NCBI GenBank assembly: GCA_900660155.1 | Contig: CABFPE010000038.1 | Location: forward strand, 441,815 to 505,814 | From: Hofstenia miamia | Lineage: Eukaryota > Xenacoelomorpha > Acoela > Hofsteniidae | Length of the DNA stretch: 64,000 nucleotides | Direction: 5' to 3' | Shown here: one piece after another, positions 1 to 9,715 of the stretch | Layout: each line of letters begins with the position of its first letter | How positions within the stretch are numbered: position 1 is the first letter of the stretch | Notes under the pieces: model-generated | The model's database searches: none | Told to the model about the DNA's origin: nothing | Seen by the model: the letters and a program-made list of their open reading frames with translations, nothing else | Program-made: the position numbers and the translations under genes

Positions 1-899
1 TCATATTTGCACATTGGATCAGGATCGAAATAATCAATAAATACTCTGAAATTGCCAATCATACTTTGAAATTTTAGCAATGCTATTTTGACAAGATCTG
101 TATTTAGTACAATTTTTAGTTTGCCTAATGATGTCAAGAAGTTTATTCCATTTATCTGTAGCATGAAAAAAGAATGATTGTTTTGCGGAAAATCTACAAC
201 TCATTTTTGGGTTTGCTCATTAATATTTATATACTCTTGGTTATGGATTTTATTAATACTGTAAATAATGCATAGTGTTTGGTAATCAATTCGATAAACT
301 GTAGAAAGTATACAGTATTTATGTTTTTATAGATGTATATTTTCGAATGTAGTTTAAAGTTCACAATGCCCAATTGTATGCAGAATTCAACTTGACCTGT
401 TGGGTTGCGGATAAATTTTGAAATATAAAGCAGCAATATTGAAAATGACTGAGAATGAATGCATTTAGTAATTGATTATGAAATAACTTGCCTTACCAAC
501 ACTTCTAAACTGATATAGCAATTTAACCCAAGTGACTATTTCTTTCAGTTTATTTGAGAAAAAATTATTGAGAGTTAGATTTTCATCAATTTCTACAACT
601 AAATATTTTACTACTTTATTTTGCACTATTTTTTGATTATCAATATGAAGTATTATTTTTTGTGAAGCAGTATTTTTTAACTGGAGTAAATATTATAAAT
701 TGGGTATTACTAACATTAAATTTTTACTTATGATCAGAAAAATAATTTGTTAAAGACTCAATATCGTTTTGTTATAATTTAGATGAAATAAAAGCGTTTT
801 TATTAGTGATCCGTACATAACTTGACATAACATTAATATATATAGCAAAAAGTATTGGCCCCAGTACGGTTCCATCTGGAATTCTCCGATTTATGGTTA

Positions 900-1388
900 A
901 GCAATTGGAAAAGTATACTTTTTGTATAAAGAACTTTTTAATAATGTTGTAGTGTGATTATTTTTTCTTGTTTTTGTAATTCAATGTGTATAATCTCATT
1001 TTGCATTTACTATATGTATTTAATATGTATTGATCTTTTTGAGGTCTAAGGAAGACCAAATTATCTTAAAATGTTTGCATGTACATCAAAATTTTTACTT
1101 CAAAATATGTGAAATCTAGTTACCAGAATTTAATTCATTCAAGATCCGTGTGTTTTAAGACTACATTTAAAACTTGCAGTAGTGCCTATAGCTGAATGAA
1201 TTGCAGTGAATATTTTCTAAGTGCGTTCGTTATATAACGCTGCTGCTAAGTTTTTGAATCTGCCAAGTAAACTGCGTTAAATACTTTCAAAGTGCGTATT
1301 AAGCTGCTGCTAATTCTTGCAAGTGCGTTTTTATTTCACAAGTTGCGGTCGTAAAGTACTTTCAAAGTTATTTACGCACTATTTAACA
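900..1388. other. Insert interrupting the LINE reverse transcriptase
   Basis: The LINE motifs FLENRRQRVQLN (ending about 1390) and GTVLGPILF (starting about 890 on the minus strand) should be about 100 bases apart but are about 500 apart. The extra sequence contains several copies of the word AAGTGCG and one inverted copy (ACGCACTA near 1374), plus a short hairpin (GGTCT-aagga-AGACC near 1046). It has no coding signal. It is probably a small non-autonomous insertion; its exact ends are not resolved. Confidence 0.45.
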
Positions 1389-2403
1389 TGGGTATTCATT
1401 TAGTTGTACGCGTTGACGCCTATTTTCCAAAAAGCTCATAATGAAATATACTGCAACTGAGCTGAAACCAGCACCTCACAATTTACCTTGCAGAATTTTA
1501 AAACCATTTAATTAAAGGGTTTGCTAAGATCTAAAAATGCTATTGAACTTGCAAACCCTTTGCTTAAATTCTATTTAACGTTTTCTGTGATTGATAAAAT
1601 TGCATCTGATGTGCTATGCCCCAAGCGAAATCCAAATTGATTTTTAGAAAGAATTCGATTTTCAAAAATAAATTCATACATTTGAGCGGCGATGACCTTT
1701 TCAATTATTTTAGATAAGGGTGTTAATGCACACAGGCCTATGATTTTGCGCCTCAGTTAGGTCTCCACTCTTAAAAGTAGATATTACATCAGCTTTTTTA
1801 GTACTGTTGGAAACTCATTATCAACTATGCAATGATTGAAAGCAAAGAAACTTTTTTATGACAAAGTAGGGTATTCACTTTGAACCTATTAATATATTTA
1901 CCTCAATTTTTGAAACTGCAGTTTTGAGCTCATGATATATCAATAATCGAAGTTAAATTCCTTTACATTGGAAATTTGTTAATTTATGGAGTTATTTTTG
2001 TGTTTATCAAACTTAAGATTACCTAATTCTACAAATATTTTATTTAAGTGGTTTACAATGTCACTCTTGGCTTTTGTAAGACTTGCATTAAAGGACTATA
2101 GACTAAAGCACAACAAAGAATAATAACGGAATTTTTCCTTCTGCTAACTAGCAGTTCATAGGTTTTTGTTAGACATTTCCTGATTTATATAATGCAAAAT
2201 TGACGATAGGTATTACTGTAAGTATGAATATTTCCAATGTGCAAATAATATATTATATAATGTTATAATGCCAAAAAGTTAGATAGAAAACGATGCGTGA
2301 TTAATTGAAGATCTTTCTCAGAATAGAAATGCGAATCTTAGTTTGAAGAATGCAATGCAGCTTGTGAATAAGATGTTTCAGGTTGGCGGGATGAAGATTT
2401 TCT

Positions 2404-2966
2404 TTAAGGATTGAAGTGATTCTTGATCAAAGAGACAACAAGCGAGATTTCTTTACTAGATGAGTGAATGCCATCATATGTATGAAAACTGATATCAATT
2501 GCTTTGCGGTCACAGAGGAAATGATTAAAAGTTTCAATGATGTGAACATCGGAGTTGAAAGTACGAATAAACAGATTAGCTATTGAGACAATTTTCTTCA
2601 GAATTGATCGCATTGCTGGAGTGATTTCACAAAAGGAATGATTTCTGGAGAAAATTTCTCTCGAACAGTTGAAATGAGATGATTGAGTTTTTCCCTGAAA
2701 GAAGTAGGTGAATTTAGTGCGTCAATGCTTAAGACGATATTTTGGATAGGTTGTGTAGGATACAATGCAATTTTAAGTTCAATTTCACATGTTGAGTGGC
2801 CATGATAACTATGAATCGAAATAGAATGTTTTATGAGAAGATTTCTAGGGCGAAAGTTTTTAAGAATCAAGTTACCAAGGATAAAGGTAGTCGTTCCATC
2901 TCTAATTGATTTATATTGCCTAGAATGCTGAGTAGTCGAGATGTTTGAGGGTTTGACAAGAGACAT
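2404..2966 (-). pseudogene. SGNH-hydrolase (GDSL esterase)-like segment, broken, probably LINE-associated
   Basis: Two adjoining minus-strand open segments (2966-2598 and 2613-2404) read like the SGNH esterase domains often carried in the first part of invertebrate LINEs. The first contains a degenerate block I (ILGNLILKNF, where GDS would be expected), then IVLSIDALN at the place of the block III GxND, then a helix ending FVKSLQQC. The second ends with YDGIHSSSKE, which matches the C-terminal DxxH block that supplies the catalytic Asp and His. The GDS serine is lost and the frame changes between the two parts, so it is not a working enzyme. It lies directly 5' of the LINE reverse transcriptase on the same strand, which suggests it belongs to that element. 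It could instead be a scrap of a different element inserted beside it. Confidence 0.5.
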
Positions 2967-3000
2967 TTTTGGAGGTAGGAATTGCGGAGGTTGTGAAATC

Positions 3001-3661
3001 TTTCAATTTGATAGGAGTAACTTGTGAGGAATTATCAGTTGAGGATACGGTGTCTGCACAAGCGGAAAAAAGAAGTACAAGGCCTCTCTAGCATTATCTT
3101 CGTTGAGCTTTAAAAACAACTGGTGTAGAGGAGTCTTTTTTGTTACGAAGAGTAATAATAATTATAATGGCGCTTTAATACTATAATGGCCCTGATGTCC
3201 AGTTTCTTGCATTATTATACTGCGCTAGTGGTCAATTTATTTTAATGGCACTTATGGCTACTATTATTACTAAGATGTAATTCTTTCATAACAATCTGTT
3301 TAATACGATTATATATACGATTAAAAATAGTTTTTGCTGATTTGCACAATTGTTGATTTATATGCCCATCAAATTTTAGACTCGTAGCTGTCAATAACTT
3401 ATTACTGACTTGACTGTTTTAGTATTCTACAATCCCCTGTGGAAATACAATCCTGTGGGAAATAAATATTTTTTTGAAAGCATTGTGTAATTTCTTTTCC
3501 ATTATTTATTTAAATCACAGCATGATTTTCAGTACAGCATTTCTTTTCCAATTTAGCAATTGTGTAACTTTATCCTTTACTAATTAATGAGAAAATCTAA
3601 TTAGTAGGCATTAACGACAATTTTTCAGTAATAAAATATTTTTTTAATAAACGCAAGTGCT
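3001..3661. other. AT-rich spacer without a gene
   Basis: No open frame of note on either strand. The minus-strand frame upstream of the SGNH-like segment continues for some 30 codons to about 3060 and may be more of that relic. Short near-repeats of the trinucleotide type (ATAATAATAATT, ATAATGGC words) occur at 3160-3260. Nothing else is seen. Confidence 0.6.
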
Positions 3662-3712
3662 AAAATTATTTTCGAAAACATTTTCTATATAAATGCAGAT
3701 GTTCAAAAATAA
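3662..3712 (+). promoter_or_regulatory. Conserved 5'-proximal block of receptor A1
   Basis: This block begins 89 bp before the ATG at 3751. It aligns base for base with 49061-49112, which begins 89 bp before the ATG of receptor A2: AAAATTATTTT, AAAACATTTTCTA, GCAG and AAAAATAA are shared in order. Conservation at a fixed distance between otherwise diverged flanks suggests core promoter or 5' UTR function, but recent common descent alone could also explain it. A TATA-like TCTATATAAA is present here but not in the A2 copy. Confidence 0.45.
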
Positions 3713-3750
3713 CAATTGGTTTTTTACTTTGAATGCTGCACCCCGTTTGG

Positions 3751-4662
3751 ATGAACGCTTCGATAGTTGTAAAAGATTTTTTGGTTTACTATGTACCTCC
3801 TAAACTTACTACAACGATACTTATGTCAGCAGGCCTAATACTTAATGGTGTTGTTGTTATCACAATTACTAAAAGTGCAAAACTTGGAAAAGTGTTAACA
3901 AATATCATCATTCTTAGTCTTGCGATTGTTGACTTCCTTACTTGCTTAAGCAACCTTATTAAAACGCATTTTTTGCTTCAGCTAGATATACCCGCTGCAA
4001 AGATAATAGGATGGTTAATTTGCAAGCTTATTTACTCTGATTTCTTTCAATGGTGCTGGATTCCAGTATCAATGCTGCACATCGTCCAGTTGGGAATGGA
4101 AAGATATTTTGCAGTTCTGCATCCTGTTATGCACAAAATTGTATCAAGCTTAAGTTACAGGAAAAGAGCTTACACTGTTATAGTCTTGAACTATATACTT
4201 GGATTTTTCATTACATCAAGAGTATTTTTAGAACACAAAATTATTGAGGGAGAGTGCATCATAACTTTATTCGGGGAATATGTAATTATTGATAAAATCT
4301 ACATGATCACATATTCAACGTTTGCAGCAATGTGCGCATTAATAGTATTTATCTGTTATACACGGATAATTATAAAGGTATTATCACTTCGGAAGGGAAT
4401 ACGTACCAACATTTCTCAAAAGAATATAAAGCTGGCTTTTGTCACATTTGGTATTACAGTTTTGTTTATATTAACTACTGCTCCAAGCTATATTTACGGC
4501 ACTCTAGCGATTCTAATGCCTGCAAATTTTACATTTTTTTCGACAGAGTTCTTGATACTTTCTCAGGTTACAATTGGATCATCGCTCATAAATCCCTTAG
4601 CTTTAATCATACAAAGCACGGAGTTTCGAAACGAAATGAAGAAAGTGTTTTGCATTAGGTGA
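3751..4662 (+). CDS. Class A (rhodopsin-like) GPCR, subfamily A, copy 1
   Basis: Intact single-exon receptor of 303 residues, a normal length for a small class A GPCR. Seven hydrophobic segments lie at about residues 20-42, 50-74, 91-116, 140-160, 182-212, 227-254 and 266-288. Visible class A landmarks are N32 in TM1, LAIVD with D61 in TM2, C91 at the start of TM3 paired with C169 in the second extracellular loop, ERY (117-119) in place of DRY, P245 in TM6 and N281-P282 in TM7, followed by a short amphipathic helix 8. Unusual points are that Tyr of NPxxY is replaced by Ile, the TM4 Trp is missing and TM5 has no Pro. N2 is in an N-glycosylation sequon (NAS). An in-frame ATG lies at 3733, but the homologous position in copy A2 is followed by a stop, so the conserved ATG at 3751 is preferred. 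A poly(A) signal AATAAA is at 4786-4791. It should act at the plasma membrane through G proteins; the ligand is unknown. Closest relative in this window is 49150-50058. Confidence 0.9.
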   Translation: MNASIVVKDFLVYYVPPKLTTTILMSAGLILNGVVVITITKSAKLGKVLTNIIILSLAIVDFLTCLSNLIKTHFLLQLDIPAAKIIGWLICKLIYSDFFQWCWIPVSMLHIVQLGMERYFAVLHPVMHKIVSSLSYRKRAYTVIVLNYILGFFITSRVFLEHKIIEGECIITLFGEYVIIDKIYMITYSTFAAMCALIVFICYTRIIIKVLSLRKGIRTNISQKNIKLAFVTFGITVLFILTTAPSYIYGTLAILMPANFTFFSTEFLILSQVTIGSSLINPLALIIQSTEFRNEMKKVFCIR

Positions 4663-4785
4663 ATTGCACTATGAATTCAATTCCGAATTGTTCAATGCCA
4701 TTTCAAGTCATACAGTTTAATTGAATTGAATATATATTATTATTTTTCAGATGATAATGCAACATTTTGAACAATCTCTTGAGAC

Positions 4786-4791
4786 AATAAA
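4786..4791 (+). terminator. Poly(A) signal AATAAA for receptor A1
   Basis: Canonical hexamer 124 bases after the stop codon of the receptor. The 3' flanks of A1 and A2 are recognisably related for about the first 60 bases (both contain ATTGTTCAAT and a following CCATT), so the 3' end is likely part of the duplicated unit. Confidence 0.45.
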
Positions 4792-4799
4792 TAATGAAT

Positions 4800-6740
4800 A
4801 TACAGATAAATATAATTAATGAATTCTCAGTGAAAAAGATTGCTTCATTTTGACTTGATTACTTTTCAAGCAAGTAGCCAGCCTAATTTATCAATATAGA
4901 ATGCTGGGTGATGCTATATGCAGAAAAATGTGTTAAGAAATTATTGAGTCAATAACGCATTGCATAAGAGAGCACAAGCACTCAAATTATGTGCATGTAA
5001 TCTATATTTCTGCATATGTTTGCTTTAAAAAGTGCAATGAATGCACAAATTTTGAATTAATGCTAAGCATTACTGAAACACGTAATTTTTCTGAACAATC
5101 CTAGAAATGCAAACAACTTAACATTATTATGTAAATTTTTTATATGTTCTTAAATCATTTTATTCAAGTGTGAATAATTAGAATTTTGAATAATTGAAAT
5201 TCTGTAGTTGCTACTCCTGCTAACAAACTTCTTTTATAGACATTTTTCAAGCTACTTAAAATAAAGAATGTGTTAAATCTTTTGCTGAAATTTTACTATA
5301 TGAATTCACAATAATTGTATGCTTCTATTAGGGTTATGAATGATCACTTAGTGCAATTGAATTTATTGATACCAAATTTCATGTGGCTGAAACCTGTTGC
5401 TAATTTTTTTCATTGCCAATGTGACAAACATTAGAATGCAGTCATAAATACTTCTACTCATAATATTTGCAAAATAGAAGTTATCTCGTGTGACCATGCC
5501 AACGGAAACTTTAATAAGACTAGTACAAATAAGGCTTTGGCATTGAAATCCTATTTTGAATATAAGAAATGAAAAGTCTCACATTTCTAAATTCATTTTG
5601 AAGAATAAAGTAGTCTGCTCCATTAATATATGCACCAACATTCATTGAAATTTTTCATTCAAAATGTTGGGCTATCTTCCTTAAATTTTGCTCATTTTTG
5701 TGACTTGAATTATCCACCTTAAACTGTAATTTTTAACAATTTTGGATTGCCAATTTTGAACAATAGCACTGTAGATAAATTTATATATTATAATCGAGTT
5801 CTGTTATTATTGATACTATGAAAACATTAAATACCAATCAAAGTTTTATTTCAAAATTTTTTTTCAATTAAAATTGAATTCCGAAGAATCAAATAAATTT
5901 ATAATGATATTAAAATAATATATTATTTTTAAGCTACTTTGTGTCAAATCTACTGCCTCAAATAATAGTTTCCGCAAAATGTATTGGTAGATTTTATAAA
6001 TATCCAAGAAAAATAATAGTTGTGCAATGATTTCTCATACTCAGAATGCGAGCAGTTTTAGACACCAAATGGAAGCAAGTGGAATTCTACATGCAAGGAT
6101 AATTTTACAACTATTTATAAGTTGCAATCCATAATACATATAGAAAGAATTATAGAAATTTTAATACTAAGGGAAAGCTGGAAATTTAAAACAGTATACT
6201 TCATAAATAAACACGCTGACCATATTGCTACGATTGCTTAATTTTTCAAAAAAAATCTAGGGGATACAAAATTTCACTTAATAAATACTTCAGGGATGCT
6301 TAGCATCTTTTCGCATTCTCTCGGCTACGGGTCTGGGCCTTTCATATATCCTGGAAAATCCTCTAAACTTTCCTATTGCAGAATAAATTAGTAAAAACTC
6401 CTGCAAATTTAGCTCTAATGATGCAGTTCATTTACATTTTCACGGAATTTGGCACTGCAAAACCATCATCAGTATGATTGCTTGAATTTCTAGTTTCTTC
6501 TTTGTTACTAACTGACCTTAATTCTTTTGAAAACATTTTGAAACTCGGTAGAATGATATATAATGAAACGCGAATGCCTATATACAGATCGGAAAAAATG
6601 CTTGAAACATGTATTATAAGCTGCTTAATATTTGATTAATGAATAAAATAATGTAAACAAAAACAACTTCTGCATTTAAAAAGAAGAGAAATGATAGAAA
6701 TGCTTAAACACAAAAGGCAAAGATTAATTCAATATTTATT
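4800..6740. other. AT-rich intergenic DNA, no gene seen
   Basis: No open frame with coding character, no structured RNA and no recognisable transposon end on either strand. The composition is uniformly AT-rich with many short poly-A and poly-T runs. The longest stretch lacking simple repeats is about 5000-6250, and I see nothing in it. Confidence 0.6.
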
Positions 6741-6763
6741 ATTTAAGTAATTCTGCCCCTATT

Positions 6764-6787
6764 TTGTATATATATGTATATATATAC

Positions 6788-6852
<65 letters not shown>

Positions 6853-6928
6853 CAATTTTTTCAAGGTGTAGTGCTTCACAGGAACTAGACACATGCTTNN
6901 NNTATATATATATATATATATATATATA
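6764..6928. repeat. (TA)n microsatellites around a four-base assembly gap
   Basis: Long TA runs at about 6786-6851 and 6903-6928 flank a short unique stretch and NNNN at 6899-6902. The unique stretch ending ACACATGCTT directly at the Ns may be a misplaced small contig. Repeat copy number here should not be trusted. Confidence 0.85.
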
Positions 6929-7231
6929 ATAAAATTTATTGATCATTGTACAGAACATATATTTTTCTTTATTATTTGAACTAAATTTCAAAACCCTGAT
7001 GAATAACTTGTGGCATTCTTTGCCCCAAATAGTTTTCGCTTCAGAACAATTAGGTAACGTTGTGGGTCTTTCCTGGTCCGGTGACATCATGGCTGAACTA
7101 TTCCTTATTCAAAACACGTTGAAACTAGATTTAAGAAAATAATTTTTCGGAATATTTAAACTTAGTGTATATTTAAATGACATATACATGCAAATGATAA
7201 TTATAGGTAATATATACTATATATCACAATT

Positions 7232-8194
7232 ATTACAAATCAAAATACGTTTATATATTTTATTGATGGCTTAAGTTAGCGAGTGGTCCAAATTCTTGAT
7301 TGCCATATCATTCATGTCTTTAACTAGATGGCATAATTTTCTGCTGTTTGATTAAAAATTTATTTTTATGATTTTGGTAAAACGCAATCACAAAATAATC
7401 ATTGTGCAAACCCTGCAAGGAATTAGCATAGACATTCAGAAATGTACACCCTCATAAAAGTTTAAATCACTTCTTGTTATTTTAAGGATATAATAAACTG
7501 ATTCTTATAGCGTAGTAATAAATGTTTGTTAAAACAAGGTTCATGTGAAAATAATACGTTNTTTGTCAACAGATTTCTCAAGATGGCATCAACATCGAAA
7601 CACCTTCGCAGTCAGGCATCTACAAGTCTACTCTTAGAGAGGCCACAAAGTTTAAAGAAGCAATGAAGATGAAACTACAGTTAGAAAACTGGTCCTTGCA
7701 CTTTGACGGCAAATGCATCGATAACATAGAGTATCAAGTTCTTCTTTTGAAAAATGAAGAAAGAGAAGACAGGCTGCAGGCTCTAGATCTTCCAAATGGT
7801 AAAGAAAACACTGTTGTTCAAGCTACTTCTAGAGTTCTTGATGAATTAAGCCTTTGGAATAGCANATTACAAATCAAAATACGTTTATATATTTTATTGA
7901 TGGCTTAAGTTAGCGAGTGGTCCAAATTCTTGATTGCCATATCATTCATGTCTTTAACTAGATGGCATAATTTTCTGCTGTTTGATTAAAAATTTATTTT
8001 TATGATTTTGGTAAAACGCAATCACAAAATAATCATTGTGCAAACCCTGCAAGGAATTAGCATAGACATTCAGAAATGTACACCCTCATAAAAGTTTAAA
8101 TCACTTCTTGTTATTTTAAGGATATAATAAACTGATTCTTATAGCGTAGTAATAAATGTTTGTTAAAACAAGGTTCATGTGAAAATAATACGTT
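7232..8194. repeat. 329-bp direct duplication bracketing a transposon fragment; probable assembly artefact
   Basis: Bases 7232-7560 and 7866-8194 look identical. Between them lies a 303-bp piece (7562-7864) bounded by single Ns at 7561 and 7865. That piece is nearly identical to 10370-10672, about 2.8 kb downstream. This geometry is what a gap-filling or scaffolding step produces when a contig from one repeat copy is pushed into another locus. A real insertion with a 329-bp target duplication is not known for DNA transposons. Confidence 0.7.
7562..7864 (+). pseudogene. Fragment of unclassified transposon-like protein (same as 10330-10896)
   Basis: An open stretch of about 100 codons, cut at both ends by single Ns, nearly identical in DNA to 10370-10672 with only a handful of substitutions. 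It encodes the region with KEAMKMKLQLENWSLHFDG and DRLQALDLPNGKENTVVQA. It starts and stops at Ns rather than at natural signals. Its presence here may be an assembly error. Confidence 0.6.
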
Positions 8195-8250
8195 TGCTTG
8201 AAAATGAGAAACATATTCTCAATTGATCATTGAATAATGAAGATTTGAAC

Positions 8251-8300
8251 AACTTAGTTGTTGTAAATCCCTAAGAACTTAGTTGTTGTAAATCCCTAAG
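8251..8300. repeat. 25-bp perfect tandem duplication
   Basis: Two adjoining identical 25-base units, each starting AACTTAGTTG and ending AATCCCTAAG. A simple local duplication with no coding content. Confidence 0.85.
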
Positions 8301-9662
8301 ACAATTTAGCCAATGGTTGGTATATTAGTGACGTTCATCTAACAATTGTCATAAATTACAGAATAATTTATTAAGTTGTGTGTTGCAACAATACGGAACG
8401 AATATTGAATATTCTCGCCCTTAACTCGTCAAATTCATTCATAAAATGCACCGGATCTCTTTCGCTGATTACCACCAATTTCTAAAATTTCTAGCCCGAT
8501 AACATGGATCTCTTGGTTGAACCCTATTTTTCACAAGTGGAGGGGGCGGTAAATGTACCCCCATGTGATTTTTTTATTAAAAACTTTCTTTTAAATCAAA
8601 TTTAGAAGAACGACTAATCTTTTCATTGCATTATATTTAGCTTTGAACATTCTGTGAACATTTTAGGGCGAAAGCATTTTTGTCAAGGAAATATTAATAT
8701 TTTGTCAATGGCGATTGACATTCATTTTAATATAAAATTATAAAAATGATTAGAGAAAACAAAATTATGCTATCATCAGGATTATTAACTAGAAATTAAA
8801 ATGCCTTATGTGATTATTAAACCAAAAATAATAACCATTTTGACATAAGATGTCTCTTAGCATTCCTATCATATTTTTAGAGAAAAAGCTGACGTCAGCA
8901 AAAAAATTTGGATAAAAATGTTTTTTCTGGAAGTTTTTCAAACTTTTTATCCATTAGTATCTTTCGTGCCAAACTTCATGACAATAGCTTTACTATATCA
9001 ATGGAAAACCTGGGAGTATTTTTACTCCCTTTGTGAAACCAACGTACATAAAAAAGGTTGTGGAGATTAAGGTTAATCCCGATCTCACAAAACATTATAC
9101 TCAACAGTGAAGTCACTTTTCCTACACCAGGGTCTTGTACAATGCAGAGGCTTTTGCCAATAATGACATATCCAAAAGATTTCAAACTTTGAAATTAACT
9201 TTCTACTTTAATATTTAATGTCTTCGGGGAAGCACGCACTTTTTATTTTATAAGAATCATTTGGACAAACAAAACATCTGCCTCCTGCAGCTGCATTCAA
9301 AAAAAGGCCTTTAACCTTGTATTTTTACATCAAATAAAAAACTGTTGTTGTTCAGAACACGAAGATGTCTGCGAGCGATTTCATAAATATAACATTTGCA
9401 TTCGAATTTTAGAACGAATTTTGCACCCTACCTTCCAAAATTTTTAAAAAAATTGTATAGTGATTTAAGTGCTGCATTGCATAAGAATTTGGGGTGCAAA
9501 CGGTTCAATTTGATTTCACCTAACTGTCTTTGTAAATTTACCATTTAACCCGACTTGCTCATTTGGTCTCGGAGAATTATTAGTACTGTTCAAAAACATT
9601 TGACGTGGCCAAGATCACATCAATGTTTTTACATATTGCTTTCAAAGATTTTTGAATATATA
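8301..9662. other. Non-coding AT-rich stretch left of the long-inverted-end transposon
   Basis: No supported gene. A minus-strand open frame at 8976-9185 shows a chance P-loop-like string (DPGVGK) but has no other sign of coding. The tract at 8560-8960 has the uneven composition of old transposon sequence, including a TGACGTCA palindrome at 8890-8897. Confidence 0.5.
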
Positions 9663-9683
9663 TTAGGGTTATGACTTTTTGAC

Positions 9684-9715
<32 letters not shown>

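Larger units (their letters stand above)
200..3000 (-). mobile_element. Old LINE (non-LTR retrotransposon) copy, Jockey/CR1/I-like, decayed
   Basis: Reading the minus strand from about 2200 down to 200, one meets in order the pieces expected of a LINE reverse transcriptase, in several frames. They are a linker near 2050 (VNHLNKIFVELGNLKF), the segment FPTVLKKADVISTFKSGDL near 1800, QFGFRLGHSTSDAI near 1620, an FLDLSKxF-like piece near 1520, FLENRRQRVQLNE near 1400, GTVLGPILFAIYIN near 870, and a post-RT region from about 780 to 430. The same order and similar residues occur in the LINE at 44867-47388, so both belong to one family. The copy carries many stops and frame changes and is dead. No endonuclease domain is visible, and an insert interrupts it at about 900-1388. 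No tail or target-site duplication was found. Confidence 0.75.

Noticed and set aside
4050-4658. Alternative-frame ORFs inside receptor A1
   Set aside because: Shadows of the receptor frame; the same applies to frames within A2.
6743-7090. 115-codon minus-strand frame
   Set aside because: Two thirds of it is translated TA microsatellite and Ns; the MSPDQERPTTLP head is too short to support a gene.
8976-9185. Minus-strand frame with a P-loop-like DPGVGK string
   Set aside because: Only 69 codons, no other NTPase motif, composition like the non-coding surroundings, no second copy.
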